NCBI GenBank assembly: GCA_910587145.1
Contig: CAJUMH010000010.1
Location: forward strand, 6,555 to 70,554
Length of the DNA: 64,000 nt
From: an uncultured Ruthenibacterium sp.
GTDB taxonomy: Bacteria > Bacillota > Clostridia > Oscillospirales > Ruminococcaceae
Reading direction: 5' to 3'
Shown here one piece after another: positions 1-7,521 of the stretch (its first letter is position 1; every line of letters begins with the position of its first letter). The notes under the pieces are model-generated. The model searched no databases and was not told the DNA's origin. It worked only from the letters and a program-made list of their open reading frames with translations. The position numbers and the translations under genes were made by a program.

Positions 1-513
1 AGCGTCTCCCGTGAAAAAGGCGGTCGGCGGCGTGCAGAGAAAAAGCCTCCGTTCGGCATTGTCCTGATAATAGCTGTTCAACAGGCTGCGCAGATCCTCG
101 GCGAACTGATCCGGCCCGTTCCAGTTTTCGGGCTTGGAATCATTGCTGCCCATCATAAAGACCAAGATGTTGCAGTTATAGGCAAGGCTCTTCTCATAGC
201 GCGCCGTGGCGGTGTATGGCTGATCGGAATCGGGCTGTACCGCCCGCCCGGAAAACCCAAAATTTCCGACATGATATTCATCGCCCAGCAGTTCCTGCAG
301 CACGGTAGGGTAATTGTTTTTGGGCCAATTCTTAACGCCGTGCCCATAGGTAACGCTGTCGCCCACGCAGGCCACGCGTATCTGATTTGCCGCCGGCGTA
401 CCAATACGTGTAAGCCCGGAAAGGCCGTTGAAATACAGGTAAACAAACCCGGCCGCTGCAGCCAGCAAAAGAACCGCGAGAAGGATCACAAGGATTCGCA
501 TCGCTTTTTTCAT
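1..513 (-). CDS. SGNH/GDSL-family esterase or lipase, partial (3' end outside window)
   Basis: The reading frame starts at ATG 513 after an AAAGGA site and runs off the left edge, giving the first 171 residues. Residues 5-29 form a hydrophobic helix after a Lys/Arg start, so it is a secreted or membrane-anchored protein. The catalytic blocks of SGNH hydrolases are in order: GDSVTYG (nucleophile Ser) near residue 50, the Gly block GNFGFSG near residue 84, and the Asn block GSND near residue 120. The C-terminal Asp-His pair lies beyond the window. The family hydrolyses esters of lipids or acetylated glycans; the substrate cannot be told from this part. It is monocistronic in view. Confidence 0.85.
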   Translation of the reverse strand, partial: MKKAMRILVILLAVLLLAAAAGFVYLYFNGLSGLTRIGTPAANQIRVACVGDSVTYGHGVKNWPKNNYPTVLQELLGDEYHVGNFGFSGRAVQPDSDQPYTATARYEKSLAYNCNILVFMMGSNDSKPENWNGPDQFAEDLRSLLNSYYQDNAERRLFLCTPPTAFFTGDA

Positions 514-686
514 AGAGGCATTCCTTTCTGGTGAAATTCTGTTTATCCAGTTCAAGCATAAGTGATTGGACCGGGGTCTGTCAATCCTCAAAAACGCCGC
601 GATTGTTCAAAATCCAACAGAGGCTCTGTGTGTGTTTGCTTTTTTCGCGGCGGATAGGGGACCCTTTCTCCCCAAGGGCGAAAAGA

Positions 687-712
687 CCGCGCCCGCTGAA
701 TAGCGGACGCGG
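687..712 (-). terminator. Possible terminator of a decayed minus-strand gene
   Basis: Read on the minus strand, an 11-bp stem with one internal mismatch (CCGCGtCCGCT / AGCGGgCGCGG) with an ATTC loop is followed by TCTTTTC. It lies just downstream of the degenerate frame at 821-1149. The U-tract is short, so this is only suggestive. Confidence 0.3.
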
Positions 713-820
713 AGAACAGAAAGATGCGCAGAGACACGGCCGGGTTTTCCATAGATAGGTTGGCGTTCAGCGCCGGGGAATATAGCCTCCGGCCTGCCGG
801 CGCCCGCGGCTCGGCCCGAC

Positions 821-1149
821 TCAGATCTGCTTTTGCAGCTGCTTTTGGAAAAACAGCTGCTTTTGGAAAAAGCCCGTGTTGTACAGCTTGAGCGCAACAG
901 GGACATTCAGCCGGGATTTTTTGTTGCCAAGGGCGATGTCGCTGTTATTGCCCATATCCACGATCAAAAGCTGGCCCAAGACAAAACGCGCCAACAAAAA
1001 AGGAGAATGGCCGAGCGCGCTGTCCCATGAATTTCCCGAAGCCGCAGGCTCGCCTCCGTATAGCTCTCGGCAGATCCGTGGATCTTCACAAAAAATTTCC
1101 CGTTCGCAAAAACCGTTGTGTGCGAGTTAGCAGAATCTAACCAAACGGA
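821..1149 (-). pseudogene. Possible frameshifted gene remnant, family not recognised
   Basis: The roughly 740 bases between the SGNH gene and feoA hold no intact gene. Two adjoining minus-strand frames nevertheless read like protein. The upstream one contains VFANGKFFVKIHG and SYTEASLRLREIHG but has no start codon after its preceding stop. The downstream one contains FLLARFVLGQLLIVDMG and NVPVALKLYNTGFF and stops at 821. They meet near position 1030, as expected of a single gene with one frameshift and a lost 5' end. The product is not recognised. A terminator-like hairpin at 687-712 lies in the right place. A chance open frame remains possible. Confidence 0.3.
1126..1141. promoter_or_regulatory. 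Feo operator copy 1 (GTTAG-N6-CTAAC)
   Basis: Perfect half-sites GTTAG and CTAAC are separated by six bases, 44 bp upstream of the -10 box copy. The same design recurs at 1182, 1214 and 1827. Half-sites of the GTTAG/CTAAC type resemble operators of DtxR/IdeR/MntR-family metal repressors, which are known to control feo genes in Firmicutes. The repressor itself is not in the window. Confidence 0.6.
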
Positions 1150-1169
1150 TCAATTTTTTTAAAAATGTC

Positions 1170-1198
1170 TTGACATTGGAAGTTAGTTATAGTAAACT
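1170..1198 (+). promoter_or_regulatory. Promoter of the feo operon
   Basis: A perfect -35 TTGACA (1170-1175) is followed by a 17-bp spacer and the -10 TAAACT (1193-1198). It lies about 58 bp upstream of the first feoA start. The -10 region overlaps an operator copy, which fits repression by blocking RNA polymerase. Confidence 0.7.
1182..1197. promoter_or_regulatory. Feo operator copy 2, degenerate, over the -10 box
   Basis: GTTAG, six bases, then TAAAC instead of CTAAC. The right half coincides with the -10 hexamer. It is the weakest of the four copies but the best placed to block transcription. Confidence 0.45.
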
Positions 1199-1213
1199 GA
1201 TAGCGGGCTTGAA

Positions 1214-1229
1214 GTTAGAACGCGCTAAC
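1214..1229. promoter_or_regulatory. Feo operator copy 3 (GTTAG-N6-CTAAC)
   Basis: Perfect half-sites with a six-base spacer lie between the promoter and the feoA ribosome site, so a bound repressor would sit in the transcribed leader. Confidence 0.6.
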
Positions 1230-1255
1230 CAGATTGAGCAGGAGGAGGCGAAGAA

Positions 1256-1468
1256 ATGATGCCGCTGACAATGACAAAGGCCGGGGAAACGGTTACGGTC
1301 CGCAAGATCACCGGCAGGGATGATGTACGCCAGCATTTGGCCGAGCTGGGCTTTGTTGTGGACAGCGATGTGACGGTGGTCAGCGAGATCGGGGGAAACC
1401 TGATTGTGCAGGTGAAGGAGAGCCGCATCGCGCTGGATAAGACGATGGCGAACCGCATTATGGTTTAA
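1256..1468 (+). CDS. feoA: FeoA-family SH3-like protein, first copy
   Basis: This 70-residue protein is a single FeoA domain, the small SH3-like beta-barrel partner of the FeoB ferrous iron transporter. The typical pattern is present: a GETVTVRKITG opening strand, a central block ending in LAELGF, and the closing RIALDKTMANRIMV. The start is ATG 1256, seven bases after AGGAGGAGG; Met2 is the only close alternative. It is the first gene of the operon and is followed 98 bp later by a second FeoA and then FeoB. Loss of either small protein reduces Feo transport in studied species, but the exact mechanism is unsettled. Transcription is probably iron-repressed through the flanking palindromes. Confidence 0.9.
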   Translation: MMPLTMTKAGETVTVRKITGRDDVRQHLAELGFVVDSDVTVVSEIGGNLIVQVKESRIALDKTMANRIMV

Positions 1469-1566
1469 AGGAACCGCCGATTACATCCTCAGGCGCATCT
1501 CGGCGGCAGATTTGAACTGCCGGGTTGACCGGCGATTACGAAACCGCATAAAGGAGGAAAGCAGGC

Positions 1567-1788
1567 ATGAAAACACTGAAAGACGCGAAGGTGGGCGAAA
1601 GCGTGACGGTAGCGCGGCTCCACGGAGAAGGCCCGGTGAAGCGCCGGATTATGGATATGGGCATCACCAAGGGCGTGGAGATTTTTGTGCGTAAGGTGGC
1701 CCCTCTGGGCGATCCGATGGAACTGAACGTCCGGGGCTACGAGTTGTCTGTCCGCAAGGGCGATGCGGAGATGATCGAGGTTCTGTAA
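1567..1788 (+). CDS. feoA: FeoA-family SH3-like protein, second copy
   Basis: This is a 73-residue FeoA-domain protein. It carries the hallmark RRIMDMGITKGVEIFVRKVAPLGDP core and the ELSVRKGDAEMIEVL end typical of FeoA, and is closer to the family consensus than the first copy. The start at 1567 follows AAAGGAGGAAAGC. Tandem feoA genes before feoB are common in Clostridia, where the two proteins may contact FeoB at different sites. A further operator-like palindrome (1827-1842) separates it from feoB. Confidence 0.93.
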   Translation: MKTLKDAKVGESVTVARLHGEGPVKRRIMDMGITKGVEIFVRKVAPLGDPMELNVRGYELSVRKGDAEMIEVL

Positions 1789-1826
1789 ACGGGCGCGGCG
1801 GGGAGCCGCTATTCTTTGGACTATAA

Positions 1827-1842
1827 GTTAGCCGAGGCTAAC
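1827..1842. promoter_or_regulatory. Feo operator copy 4, between feoA2 and feoB
   Basis: GTTAGCCGAGGCTAAC keeps the six-base spacing and is fully self-complementary over 14 of its 16 bases. It lies 22 bp before the feoB start, which suggests separate metal control of feoB, either at an internal promoter or as a roadblock. Confidence 0.6.
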
Positions 1843-1863
1843 AACTGAAAGGAGAGAATAACA

Positions 1864-4071
1864 ATGGACATCAAGATTGCCCTTGCGGGCAACCCGAATT
1901 GCGGTAAGACTACATTGTTCAATGCCCTCACCGGCTCCAGCCAGTATGTGGGCAACTGGCCCGGCGTTACCGTGGAGAAAAAGGAAGGCCGGCTGAAGAG
2001 CCACAAGAATGTGGTAATCCAGGATCTGCCCGGCATCTATTCTCTGTCTCCCTACACCCTCGAGGAAGTGGTGGCCCGCGGCTATCTTGTGAACGAGAAG
2101 CCGGACGCCATCCTGAACATTGTGGACGGCACCAATATTGAGCGGAACCTCTATTTGACAACGCAGCTGATCGAGCTGGGCCTGCCGGTGGTAGTGGCGG
2201 TGAACATGATCGACCTGGTGCGCAAAAACGGCGACACCATCGACCTCGCCAAATTGAGTGAAACGCTGGGCTGTGAAGTAGTGGAAATGAGCGCCCTCAA
2301 GGGCGAGGGCGGCATGGCCGCTGCGGAAAAGACCGTGGCTTTGGCGCAAAGCCATCAGGCGGGCGAGGCGCCCCATGTGTTTACCGGCAGCGTAGAACAC
2401 GCCTTGGCGCATATTGAGGAGTCCATTGAGGGCAAGGTGGCGGAAGGCTATCTGCGCTGGTACGCCATCAAGCTTTTTGAACGGGATGAGAAGGTTGAGG
2501 AGGCGCTGAGCCTCCCCGCCGACCTAAAAACACATCTGGAGCAGCATATTGCAGACTGTGAGAAAGAACTGGACGACGATGCCGAGAGCATTATCACCAA
2601 CCAGCGGTATGTGTACATCCATTCGGTGGTATCCAGGGCCGTAAAGAAAAAGGCGGCCAAAGGAAGCCTCTCCGTTTCCGACAGGATCGACCGGATCGTT
2701 ACCAATCGCGTTCTTGCCCTACCCATTTTCGCGGTGGTGATGTTCTGCATTTATGCTATCGCTATGGGCGGCTGGGCCGTCTCGATCGGCACGATGGGCA
2801 CCGACTGGGCCAACGACGTGCTGTTTGGCGAGCTTGTCCCCGGCCTGTTCGACACCGTCTTAGGCGCTTTGGGCGTGGCCGAGGGCGGCTGGCTCTACGG
2901 GCTGATCCAGGACGGTATTGTGGCCGGCGTGGGCGCCGTGCTGGGCTTTGTGCCCCAGATGCTGGTGCTGTTTTTGCTGCTGGCCGTCTTGGAGGACGTG
3001 GGGTATATGGCTCGTGTTGCCTTTATCATGGATCGTATTTTTCGTCGGTTTGGCCTCTCCGGCAAGAGCTTCATTCCCATGCTGGTGGCTACGGGCTGCG
3101 GCGTGCCCGGCATCATGGCCTCCCGCACCATTGAGCAGGACCGCGACCGCAAAATGACGATCATGACCACCGGCTTCATCCCCTGCGGGGCAAAGATGCC
3201 CATCATCGGCCTGTTCGCGGGCGCGGTATTCGGCGGCGCGCCTTGGGTGACAACCTCCGCCTTTTTCATCGGCATTGCCGCCGTAGTAATCTCCGGTATT
3301 ATGCTGAAGAAATTTAAAGCGTTCGCAGGGGAACCCGCTCCCTTTGTTATGGAACTGCCGGCCTATCACGCGCCGTCCGCCGTCAATGTTCTGCGGGCCA
3401 CCTGGGAGCGGGGCTGGAGCTTCATCAAGCGGGCAGGAACCGTCATTCTGCTCAGCTCCATTGTCCTTTGGTTCCTTCAGGGCTACGGTTTTGTGAACGG
3501 CGTGTTCCAGGCTGTGGAGGATAACAACAGCTCGCTTCTGGCCTTTATTGGCAGCGGCATTGCCTGGGTGTTTGCCCCCATCGGCTGGGTGGGCGACATG
3601 GCATGGAAGGCCACTGTGGCCACGGTCACCGGCCTCATCGCCAAGGAGGAAGTGGTCAACACCTTCGGGGTGCTCTATCAGTACGCCGGCGAGGCAGATC
3701 TGATGGAGGACGCCAGCGGCATCTATGCTGCCATCGGGGCGGATTTTGGCGCGATGGCCGCGTATTCCTTCATGATCTTCAACCTGCTGTGCGCTCCCTG
3801 TTTTGCGGCGATGGGCGCCATCAAGCGGGAGATGAACAACACAAAATGGACCGCCGCGGCCATTGGGTATATGTGCGGCTTTGCCTATGCGGCGAGCCTG
3901 ATCGTCTTCCAGTTGGGCGGACTTGTCACCGGAGAAGCGGCGTTCGGCCTTGGAACCGTCGTGGCGCTGGCCCTGCTGGCCGGTATTCTCTACCTGCTGT
4001 TCCGCAAGGGCTATCAGGGGGAGGAACATACCCGGCAGCTAACCTCGGTGGCTGCCGCCGCAAACGGATAA
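1864..4071 (+). CDS. feoB: Ferrous iron transport protein B
   Basis: This 735-residue inner-membrane protein imports Fe2+ and is coupled to an N-terminal G domain. Residues 9-17 (GNPNCGKTT) are the P-loop, with Cys13 where many FeoBs have Ser. DLPG (about 54-57) is G3 and NMID (about 115-118) is G4, followed by the helical GDI-like region to about residue 270. The rest is the polytopic channel with two Gate-type repeats; the conserved motifs GCGVPGIMASRT and CGAKMPI are visible. Length is close to the usual 650-800. The start at 1864 follows AAAGGAGAGAATAAC. It ends 22 bp before a Cys-rich accessory peptide in the same operon. Confidence 0.97.
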   Translation: MDIKIALAGNPNCGKTTLFNALTGSSQYVGNWPGVTVEKKEGRLKSHKNVVIQDLPGIYSLSPYTLEEVVARGYLVNEKPDAILNIVDGTNIERNLYLTTQLIELGLPVVVAVNMIDLVRKNGDTIDLAKLSETLGCEVVEMSALKGEGGMAAAEKTVALAQSHQAGEAPHVFTGSVEHALAHIEESIEGKVAEGYLRWYAIKLFERDEKVEEALSLPADLKTHLEQHIADCEKELDDDAESIITNQRYVYIHSVVSRAVKKKAAKGSLSVSDRIDRIVTNRVLALPIFAVVMFCIYAIAMGGWAVSIGTMGTDWANDVLFGELVPGLFDTVLGALGVAEGGWLYGLIQDGIVAGVGAVLGFVPQMLVLFLLLAVLEDVGYMARVAFIMDRIFRRFGLSGKSFIPMLVATGCGVPGIMASRTIEQDRDRKMTIMTTGFIPCGAKMPIIGLFAGAVFGGAPWVTTSAFFIGIAAVVISGIMLKKFKAFAGEPAPFVMELPAYHAPSAVNVLRATWERGWSFIKRAGTVILLSSIVLWFLQGYGFVNGVFQAVEDNNSSLLAFIGSGIAWVFAPIGWVGDMAWKATVATVTGLIAKEEVVNTFGVLYQYAGEADLMEDASGIYAAIGADFGAMAAYSFMIFNLLCAPCFAAMGAIKREMNNTKWTAAAIGYMCGFAYAASLIVFQLGGLVTGEAAFGLGTVVALALLAGILYLLFRKGYQGEEHTRQLTSVAAAANG

Positions 4072-4093
4072 ACCGGAAAAGGAGGAATACAGG

Positions 4094-4234
4094 ATGCCCG
4101 CGATTTTTGGAAACGCGCTTGTAATCGCCGCGCTGCTTGCCGCCGTGGCACTTGCTGTCCGGTCGCTGTATAAGGCCCACAGATCCGGTAAGGGCTGCAG
4201 CGGCAACTGCGCAAACTGCCGCGGCTGCCATTAA
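4094..4234 (+). CDS. FeoB-associated Cys-rich membrane protein
   Basis: A 46-residue peptide that starts at ATG 4094 after GGAGGAATACAGG. Residues 4-21 form one transmembrane helix. The short tail carries GCSGNCANCRGCH, four cysteines in a C-x3-C-x2-C-x2-C array. Small single-pass proteins of this kind sit immediately after feoB in many Firmicutes (a FeoC replacement class, Pfam FeoB_associated). The cysteines may bind iron or a cluster at the cytoplasmic mouth of FeoB, but that role is inferred. Its place 22 bp behind feoB supports co-expression. Confidence 0.85.
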   Translation: MPAIFGNALVIAALLAAVALAVRSLYKAHRSGKGCSGNCANCRGCH

Positions 4235-4297
4235 CAGGATACGATGCCTCTCACCGGAAAAAGCCGCCAAGGGGTGTCCGATCAGCAAAGCATAGAA

Positions 4298-4332
4298 AAG
4301 AGGCATGGGCTGAGAATCGGCCCATGCCTCTT
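4298..4332 (+). terminator. Terminator-like hairpin after the feo operon
   Basis: A perfect 13-bp stem (AAGAGGCATGGGC / GCCCATGCCTCTT) with a 9-base loop lies 63 bp after the last feo gene. Only TCTAAAA follows, so the U-tract is poor. The remaining bases up to about 4593 show no gene that I can support. Confidence 0.6.
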
Positions 4333-4593
4333 CTAAAATCTGCCGACACCATAGCTTTCATGAAAAGCATTACAGCTTTCGGGGATTTTGGGTTTGAAAA
4401 AATTTTATGTCGTGCTTCGTCAAAGGCTATCATAAAACCGGGCTGCAAAAAGCGGTTTCAGTCGTTTGGCCGCATGCAACGGCACATGAGGGAATTCAAA
4501 TGCCGAAATAAACGGCTGCCAGGGGATCCTGTGGATTTGCCCCCGCTTTTGCGGCCGTTTTGACGCGCTTTTCGCTCAACGGTTCAATTTCGC

Positions 4594-4734
4594 TCAATGG
4601 TCAAAATGGGCGGATACCGCCTTGAGTTGCTCGACGATCGGAAGATGCTGGGGGCATACGCCTTCGCACTGGCCGCAGGCAATGCAGTCTTTCGCCTTGC
4701 CGAATTTCTCTGAAAGGATCTCGTAATTTGTAAA
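4594..4734 (-). pseudogene. C-terminal remnant of an aldo/keto reductase with 4Fe-4S tail
   Basis: About 46 codons in this frame read as the end of a clostridial aldo/keto reductase that carries a ferredoxin-like tail. The key part is CIACGQCEGVCPQHLPI, with Cys spacing C-x2-C-x2-C-x3-CP, followed by a short helix and stop. There is no TIM-barrel coding sequence upstream. The frame instead breaks near 4730 into an unrelated small-protein frame. The reductase is therefore truncated by a deletion and cannot be functional here, apart from any chimeric peptide. Confidence 0.7.
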
Positions 4735-4936
4735 ATTGATCGTCCAGCATTGCAATGCGGGAGCGCACCTGGTGGATATGATCCAGCAGCTGCGCGCGCC
4801 GGCCTTCCAGAAGCGCAAGCGCGCCGCGCAGATCGGATCTTTTCATACAGCTTAAAAACGCCGAAATTGTTTGCGTGTCGCAGCCCGCGTCTGCCAGACA
4901 CTGCTCTACGGCCTTGGCGCTGTCAAATTTCATCAT
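4601..4936 (-). CDS. Small helical protein with out-of-frame chimeric tail
   Basis: An open frame of 111 codons begins at ATG 4936. Residues 1-70 look genuine: two amphipathic helices containing CDTQTISAFLSCMKRSD and LLEGRRAQLLDHIHQVRSRI. This resembles a small helical protein, related in style to the C-terminal helices of MerR-type regulators, which I believe recurs beside DUF3737 genes in Clostridia. After about residue 71 the frame enters aldo/keto reductase DNA in the wrong frame, so the last 40 residues are nonsense. It starts 25 bp behind the DUF3737 gene, consistent with one transcript. The normal C-terminus has been lost at the junction near 4730. Confidence 0.5.
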   Translation of the reverse strand: MMKFDSAKAVEQCLADAGCDTQTISAFLSCMKRSDLRGALALLEGRRAQLLDHIHQVRSRIAMLDDQFYKLRDPFREIRQGERLHCLRPVRRRMPPASSDRRATQGGIRPF

Positions 4937-4961
4937 GATTTCGTTACTTCCGCCGGCAGGA

Positions 4962-5822
4962 TCATACCGCGGCCGTTGCTCTGCACACGATTTTGCCGGT
5001 GCACTCCATCACAGGATCCTCCCGAACCACTTCGCCCACGCTGTCCGCCGTGATGATGCCGGATCTGGGATTTTTGACGGAAAGCACATGCCCGCGGATA
5101 TCGGCCTCTACATCGGAATACTCAAACGCCAGATCGGCATCCTCCATGGTGCAGTTCACCAGCTTCAGGCTTTTGCAGTAGCACAAAGGCTGCGTGCCGA
5201 TGATTTTGCAGCCGATCAGGGTCAGCCCTTCCGAGAACCAGCCCAGATACTCTCCCTTTACCGTGCTGTTGCGAACGGTAACATTTTTGCTGTGCCAAAA
5301 GGCGTCCTTGGTATCCAGGATGCAGTCTGTTATCTCCAGGTTTTCCATGTACTGGAACGAATATTTCCCCTTCATTTTCACGCGCTCCAGTTTGACATCG
5401 CGGCTGTCCAAAAAGAGATATTCCGAGACGATCTCCGAATCGGAAAGCGTAATGCCCCGGCTCTTCCAGCCAAACTCCGGGGAGTTGATCTGACAGTCCG
5501 CAAGCCGGAGATCGGTACACTCGCGCACCGCTTTGATGCCGCCGAGGGTACTGTTGGTGATAAGCCCGTTTTCCGCATACCAAATGGCGGCACGGGTCAA
5601 TTCGTCCATAGAGGAGTGTTCCATCGTAAAGTTTTTGATGTGCCAAAGGGGATACCGCAGGGAAAAACGGCATTGCTTCAGGCCAATCTCCCGTGCTTCC
5701 TTCAACGCGGATTCCCCGTCCGCCGGCCCGGCAAATACGCAGTCGATCACATTGGCGTGCTGCAAATGGTACAGCGCTCTTTCTTCGTCAAACTGCCGGG
5801 CCTGGATCGTGGTTCGGTTCAT
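4962..5822 (-). CDS. DUF3737-family right-handed beta-helix protein
   Basis: A 286-residue protein. The start at 5822 is fixed by GGAGGTAAACAT immediately upstream; the frame is open further up, but that part only encodes tandem repeats. Repeating short beta-turn units run through the whole chain (for example SEIVSEYLFLDSRDVKLERV and KNVTVRNSTVKGEY), the pattern of a right-handed parallel beta-helix. The family is DUF3737, of unknown function, often found beside aldo/keto reductases in gut bacteria. There is no signal peptide, so it is probably cytoplasmic. Its neighbours here are the deletion-scarred reductase and small protein at 4594-4936, so the original operon is damaged. Confidence 0.8.
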   Translation of the reverse strand: MNRTTIQARQFDEERALYHLQHANVIDCVFAGPADGESALKEAREIGLKQCRFSLRYPLWHIKNFTMEHSSMDELTRAAIWYAENGLITNSTLGGIKAVRECTDLRLADCQINSPEFGWKSRGITLSDSEIVSEYLFLDSRDVKLERVKMKGKYSFQYMENLEITDCILDTKDAFWHSKNVTVRNSTVKGEYLGWFSEGLTLIGCKIIGTQPLCYCKSLKLVNCTMEDADLAFEYSDVEADIRGHVLSVKNPRSGIITADSVGEVVREDPVMECTGKIVCRATAAV

Positions 5823-5838
5823 ATGTTTACCTCCAACG

Positions 5839-5913
5839 CTTGGATCAAGATCTTTTGGATCGAAACCTCTTGGGGCAAAGGCCCTTGAGCCCAAATTTCT
5901 TGGATCGAAACCT
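5839..5913. repeat. 45-bp direct repeats in the DUF3737 leader
   Basis: TTGGATCGAAACCT occurs at 5855-5868 and 5900-5913, exactly 45 bp apart, with a degraded third copy at about 5839. The repeats lie directly upstream of the DUF3737 ribosome site and would fall in its 5' untranslated region. Confidence 0.6.
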
Positions 5914-6223
5914 TTGGGGCCAAGAGCTTGAAGGGCGGATGAGGCTGCGGCGTCCCAATGCCGGGCGTGCTTTCTTCTGAACGGTAAAAATGAAAGGCTT
6001 GCGGACGATAGCCGCCCTTCATGGTACACTTCCGCCGCAACTGTTTTTCAACATCCTTATTGTACACCTCTGCCATAAAAATAGCAAATACCTATGCAGA
6101 ATACATTTGCATAGGGAAATGGAATGATCAGGCGCTTTCTGAGCGCCTTTTGTACGGGCCCCAATGGCCGCCGCGCATAGAACAATGCGCGCAGAACAAA
6201 AAGACAGCGGTTTGAAACAGGAT

Positions 6224-6781
6224 TCATTTCCCCTTGCGCTGTGCAGCGGCGCAAACCGTGCCGCTTCTGGGGACAAAATATTTTGACAGATCGGCTTTTT
6301 CCAATCGGAGCAGCTTTTCCTTGACGGCAATGCCGCCCGCGTAGCCTGTTAAGCTGCCGTTTATACCCACTACCCGGTGGCAGGGGATGACGATTGAGAT
6401 CGGGTTATGTCCCACCGCGCCGCCAACGGCCTGTGCGGACATTCGCGCAAGCCCCCTTTGCCTTGCGATGGCGCCGGCGATCTCGCTGTAGGTTATGGTC
6501 TGGCCGTAGGGGATGGAGAGCAGAATGTCCCACACCGCCTTTTGAAACGCGGTTGCCCTGGGCTTCAGCAGCGGGGTGAAATCGGGGATCTCTCCACTAA
6601 AGTAACGATCCAGCCATTGCCGGGCCTGCTCAAAAATGGGCAGGTCTTTTTCTGCGTGTTCCCGGCAGAGGGTGGCTCCAAAATATTTTTGTCCGTCAAA
6701 CCAAAGGCCGGTCAGGGCCTTGCCGTCGCTGGCCAGCGTGATTTTGCCGAGCGGGGAGAGGTAAGGATGAGTGTATTCCAT
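6224..6781 (-). CDS. ogt: Methylated-DNA--protein-cysteine S-methyltransferase
   Basis: This 185-residue suicide repair protein transfers the methyl group from O6-methylguanine or O4-methylthymine in DNA to its own cysteine. The active-site signature IPCHRVVG is present with Cys134, and the helix-turn-helix part contains PYGQTITYSEIAGAI. Residues 1-75 match the Ogt N-terminal ribonuclease-like domain (MEYTHPYLSPLG start), so it is full length for the family. ATG 6781 has a GGAG site; a TTG 33 bases upstream in frame has none. A second, shorter MGMT-family gene lies at 49698. An inverted repeat 51 bp upstream may be an operator. Confidence 0.95.
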   Translation of the reverse strand: MEYTHPYLSPLGKITLASDGKALTGLWFDGQKYFGATLCREHAEKDLPIFEQARQWLDRYFSGEIPDFTPLLKPRATAFQKAVWDILLSIPYGQTITYSEIAGAIARQRGLARMSAQAVGGAVGHNPISIVIPCHRVVGINGSLTGYAGGIAVKEKLLRLEKADLSKYFVPRSGTVCAAAQRKGK

Positions 6782-6831
6782 GGCATTCTCCGTTGAAAAC
6801 TGAGTGAAAAACAAAACATGCTTTTACAGGT

Positions 6832-6852
6832 ATGGTATATAAGACATACCAT
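6832..6852. promoter_or_regulatory. Inverted repeat upstream of ogt
   Basis: ATGGTAT and ATACCAT are separated by seven bases, 51 bp upstream of the ogt start and downstream of a plausible promoter. The position suits an operator. No regulator gene adjoins it. Confidence 0.45.
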
Positions 6853-6906
6853 GGTAAATAAATCGAGTGGGAGGCTGGGAAGTCCCCGCCTCCTGTTCGA
6901 TTTCAA

Positions 6907-6935
6907 AATATGCCGTGATGATTCTATTTTGTCAA
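6907..6935 (-). promoter_or_regulatory. Candidate promoter of ogt
   Basis: On the minus strand TTGACA (6930-6935), a 17-bp spacer and CATATT (6907-6912) form a good vegetative promoter about 126 bp upstream of the ogt start. Confidence 0.5.
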
Positions 6936-7117
6936 AACGGATTTCCCTCAGGCAAGCCTGTTTTGTTTCGCAGATCTTCCAGATACTGCTCCGCCAGTGC
7001 CTCCTGATATCCGGCCCGTTTTTCCTGTAAAACAGCCTGTGCGACAGGGCGCAGGGCCGGGCAGGCGATTTGCTGCAGCTGCCAAGACGCTTCCTTCAAT
7101 AGAAGCTTTTCCTTCAA
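6932..7117 (-). pseudogene. Possible C-terminal gene fragment, unrecognised
   Basis: A 61-codon frame can only start at TTG 7117, and it remains open upstream to about 7160 without an ATG. The peptide (KEASWQLQQIACPALRPVAQ, then LAEQYLEDLRNKTGLPEG) is helical and protein-like. No ribosome site precedes it, and it overlaps the ogt promoter. It may be the surviving end of a lost gene. The family is not recognised. The rest of 6936-7303 shows nothing I can support. Confidence 0.25.
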
Positions 7118-7303
7118 AAGCTTTGTAAGTTCTGGGCTTTTTTGAAAAACATGTACTAACGATTATTTTATTGCCATACGGAGCTTAGCTGCTTCGGACG
7201 TATTACCTGACCGGACGGTACATCTTTATTCCCGTGTTTGCGCTGTTCTTTGCCGCAACGGATGCAGCAAATATGGTTTGTAAAATATGCTATGGTAAAA
7301 TAA

Positions 7304-7335
7304 AAACCGGGCCGTGCAATTGCACGGCCCGGTTT
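7304..7335 (-). terminator. Terminator of tRNA-Arg
   Basis: Read on the minus strand, a perfect GC-rich stem (AAACCGGGCCGTGCA / TGCACGGCCCGGTTT) is followed by TTATTTTA, directly behind the tRNA 3' end. Confidence 0.9.
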
Positions 7336-7339
7336 AAAA

Positions 7340-7416
7340 TGGTGCGCCCGACTGGATTCGAACCAGCGGCCTTCCGGGTCGGAGCCGAACGCTCTATCCA
7401 ACTGAGCTACGGACGC
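7340..7416 (-). tRNA. tRNA-Arg (anticodon CCG)
   Basis: The 77-nt cloverleaf is complete. The acceptor GCGTCCG pairs with CGGGCGC with one G-U, and the D arm is GCTC/GAGC. The anticodon stem is TTCGG/CCGGA with loop CTCCGAC, giving anticodon CCG (codon CGG), and the T arm is GCTGG/CCAGT. Discriminator A and CCA are encoded. It is followed by a strong terminator. Confidence 0.97.
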
Positions 7417-7521
7417 ACATGTATGAAAACCGCCCTTCGGGCGGGATCCAACGATTTGCTTGTAAAGCAGGGGAAAATCAAAAGGAAAAAACCCTCGCCA
7501 TTCCCTTGGCATTGTGGAAGA

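Noticed and set aside
4324..4563. Open frame after the feo terminator
   Set aside because: It begins inside the terminator stem, has no ribosome site and shows no recognisable pattern.
6131..6151. Plus-strand terminator (GGCGCT-TTCTG-AGCGCC-TTTT) between DUF3737 and ogt
   Set aside because: The hairpin is convincing, but both neighbours are on the minus strand, so there is no transcript it could serve. It may be a relic or chance.
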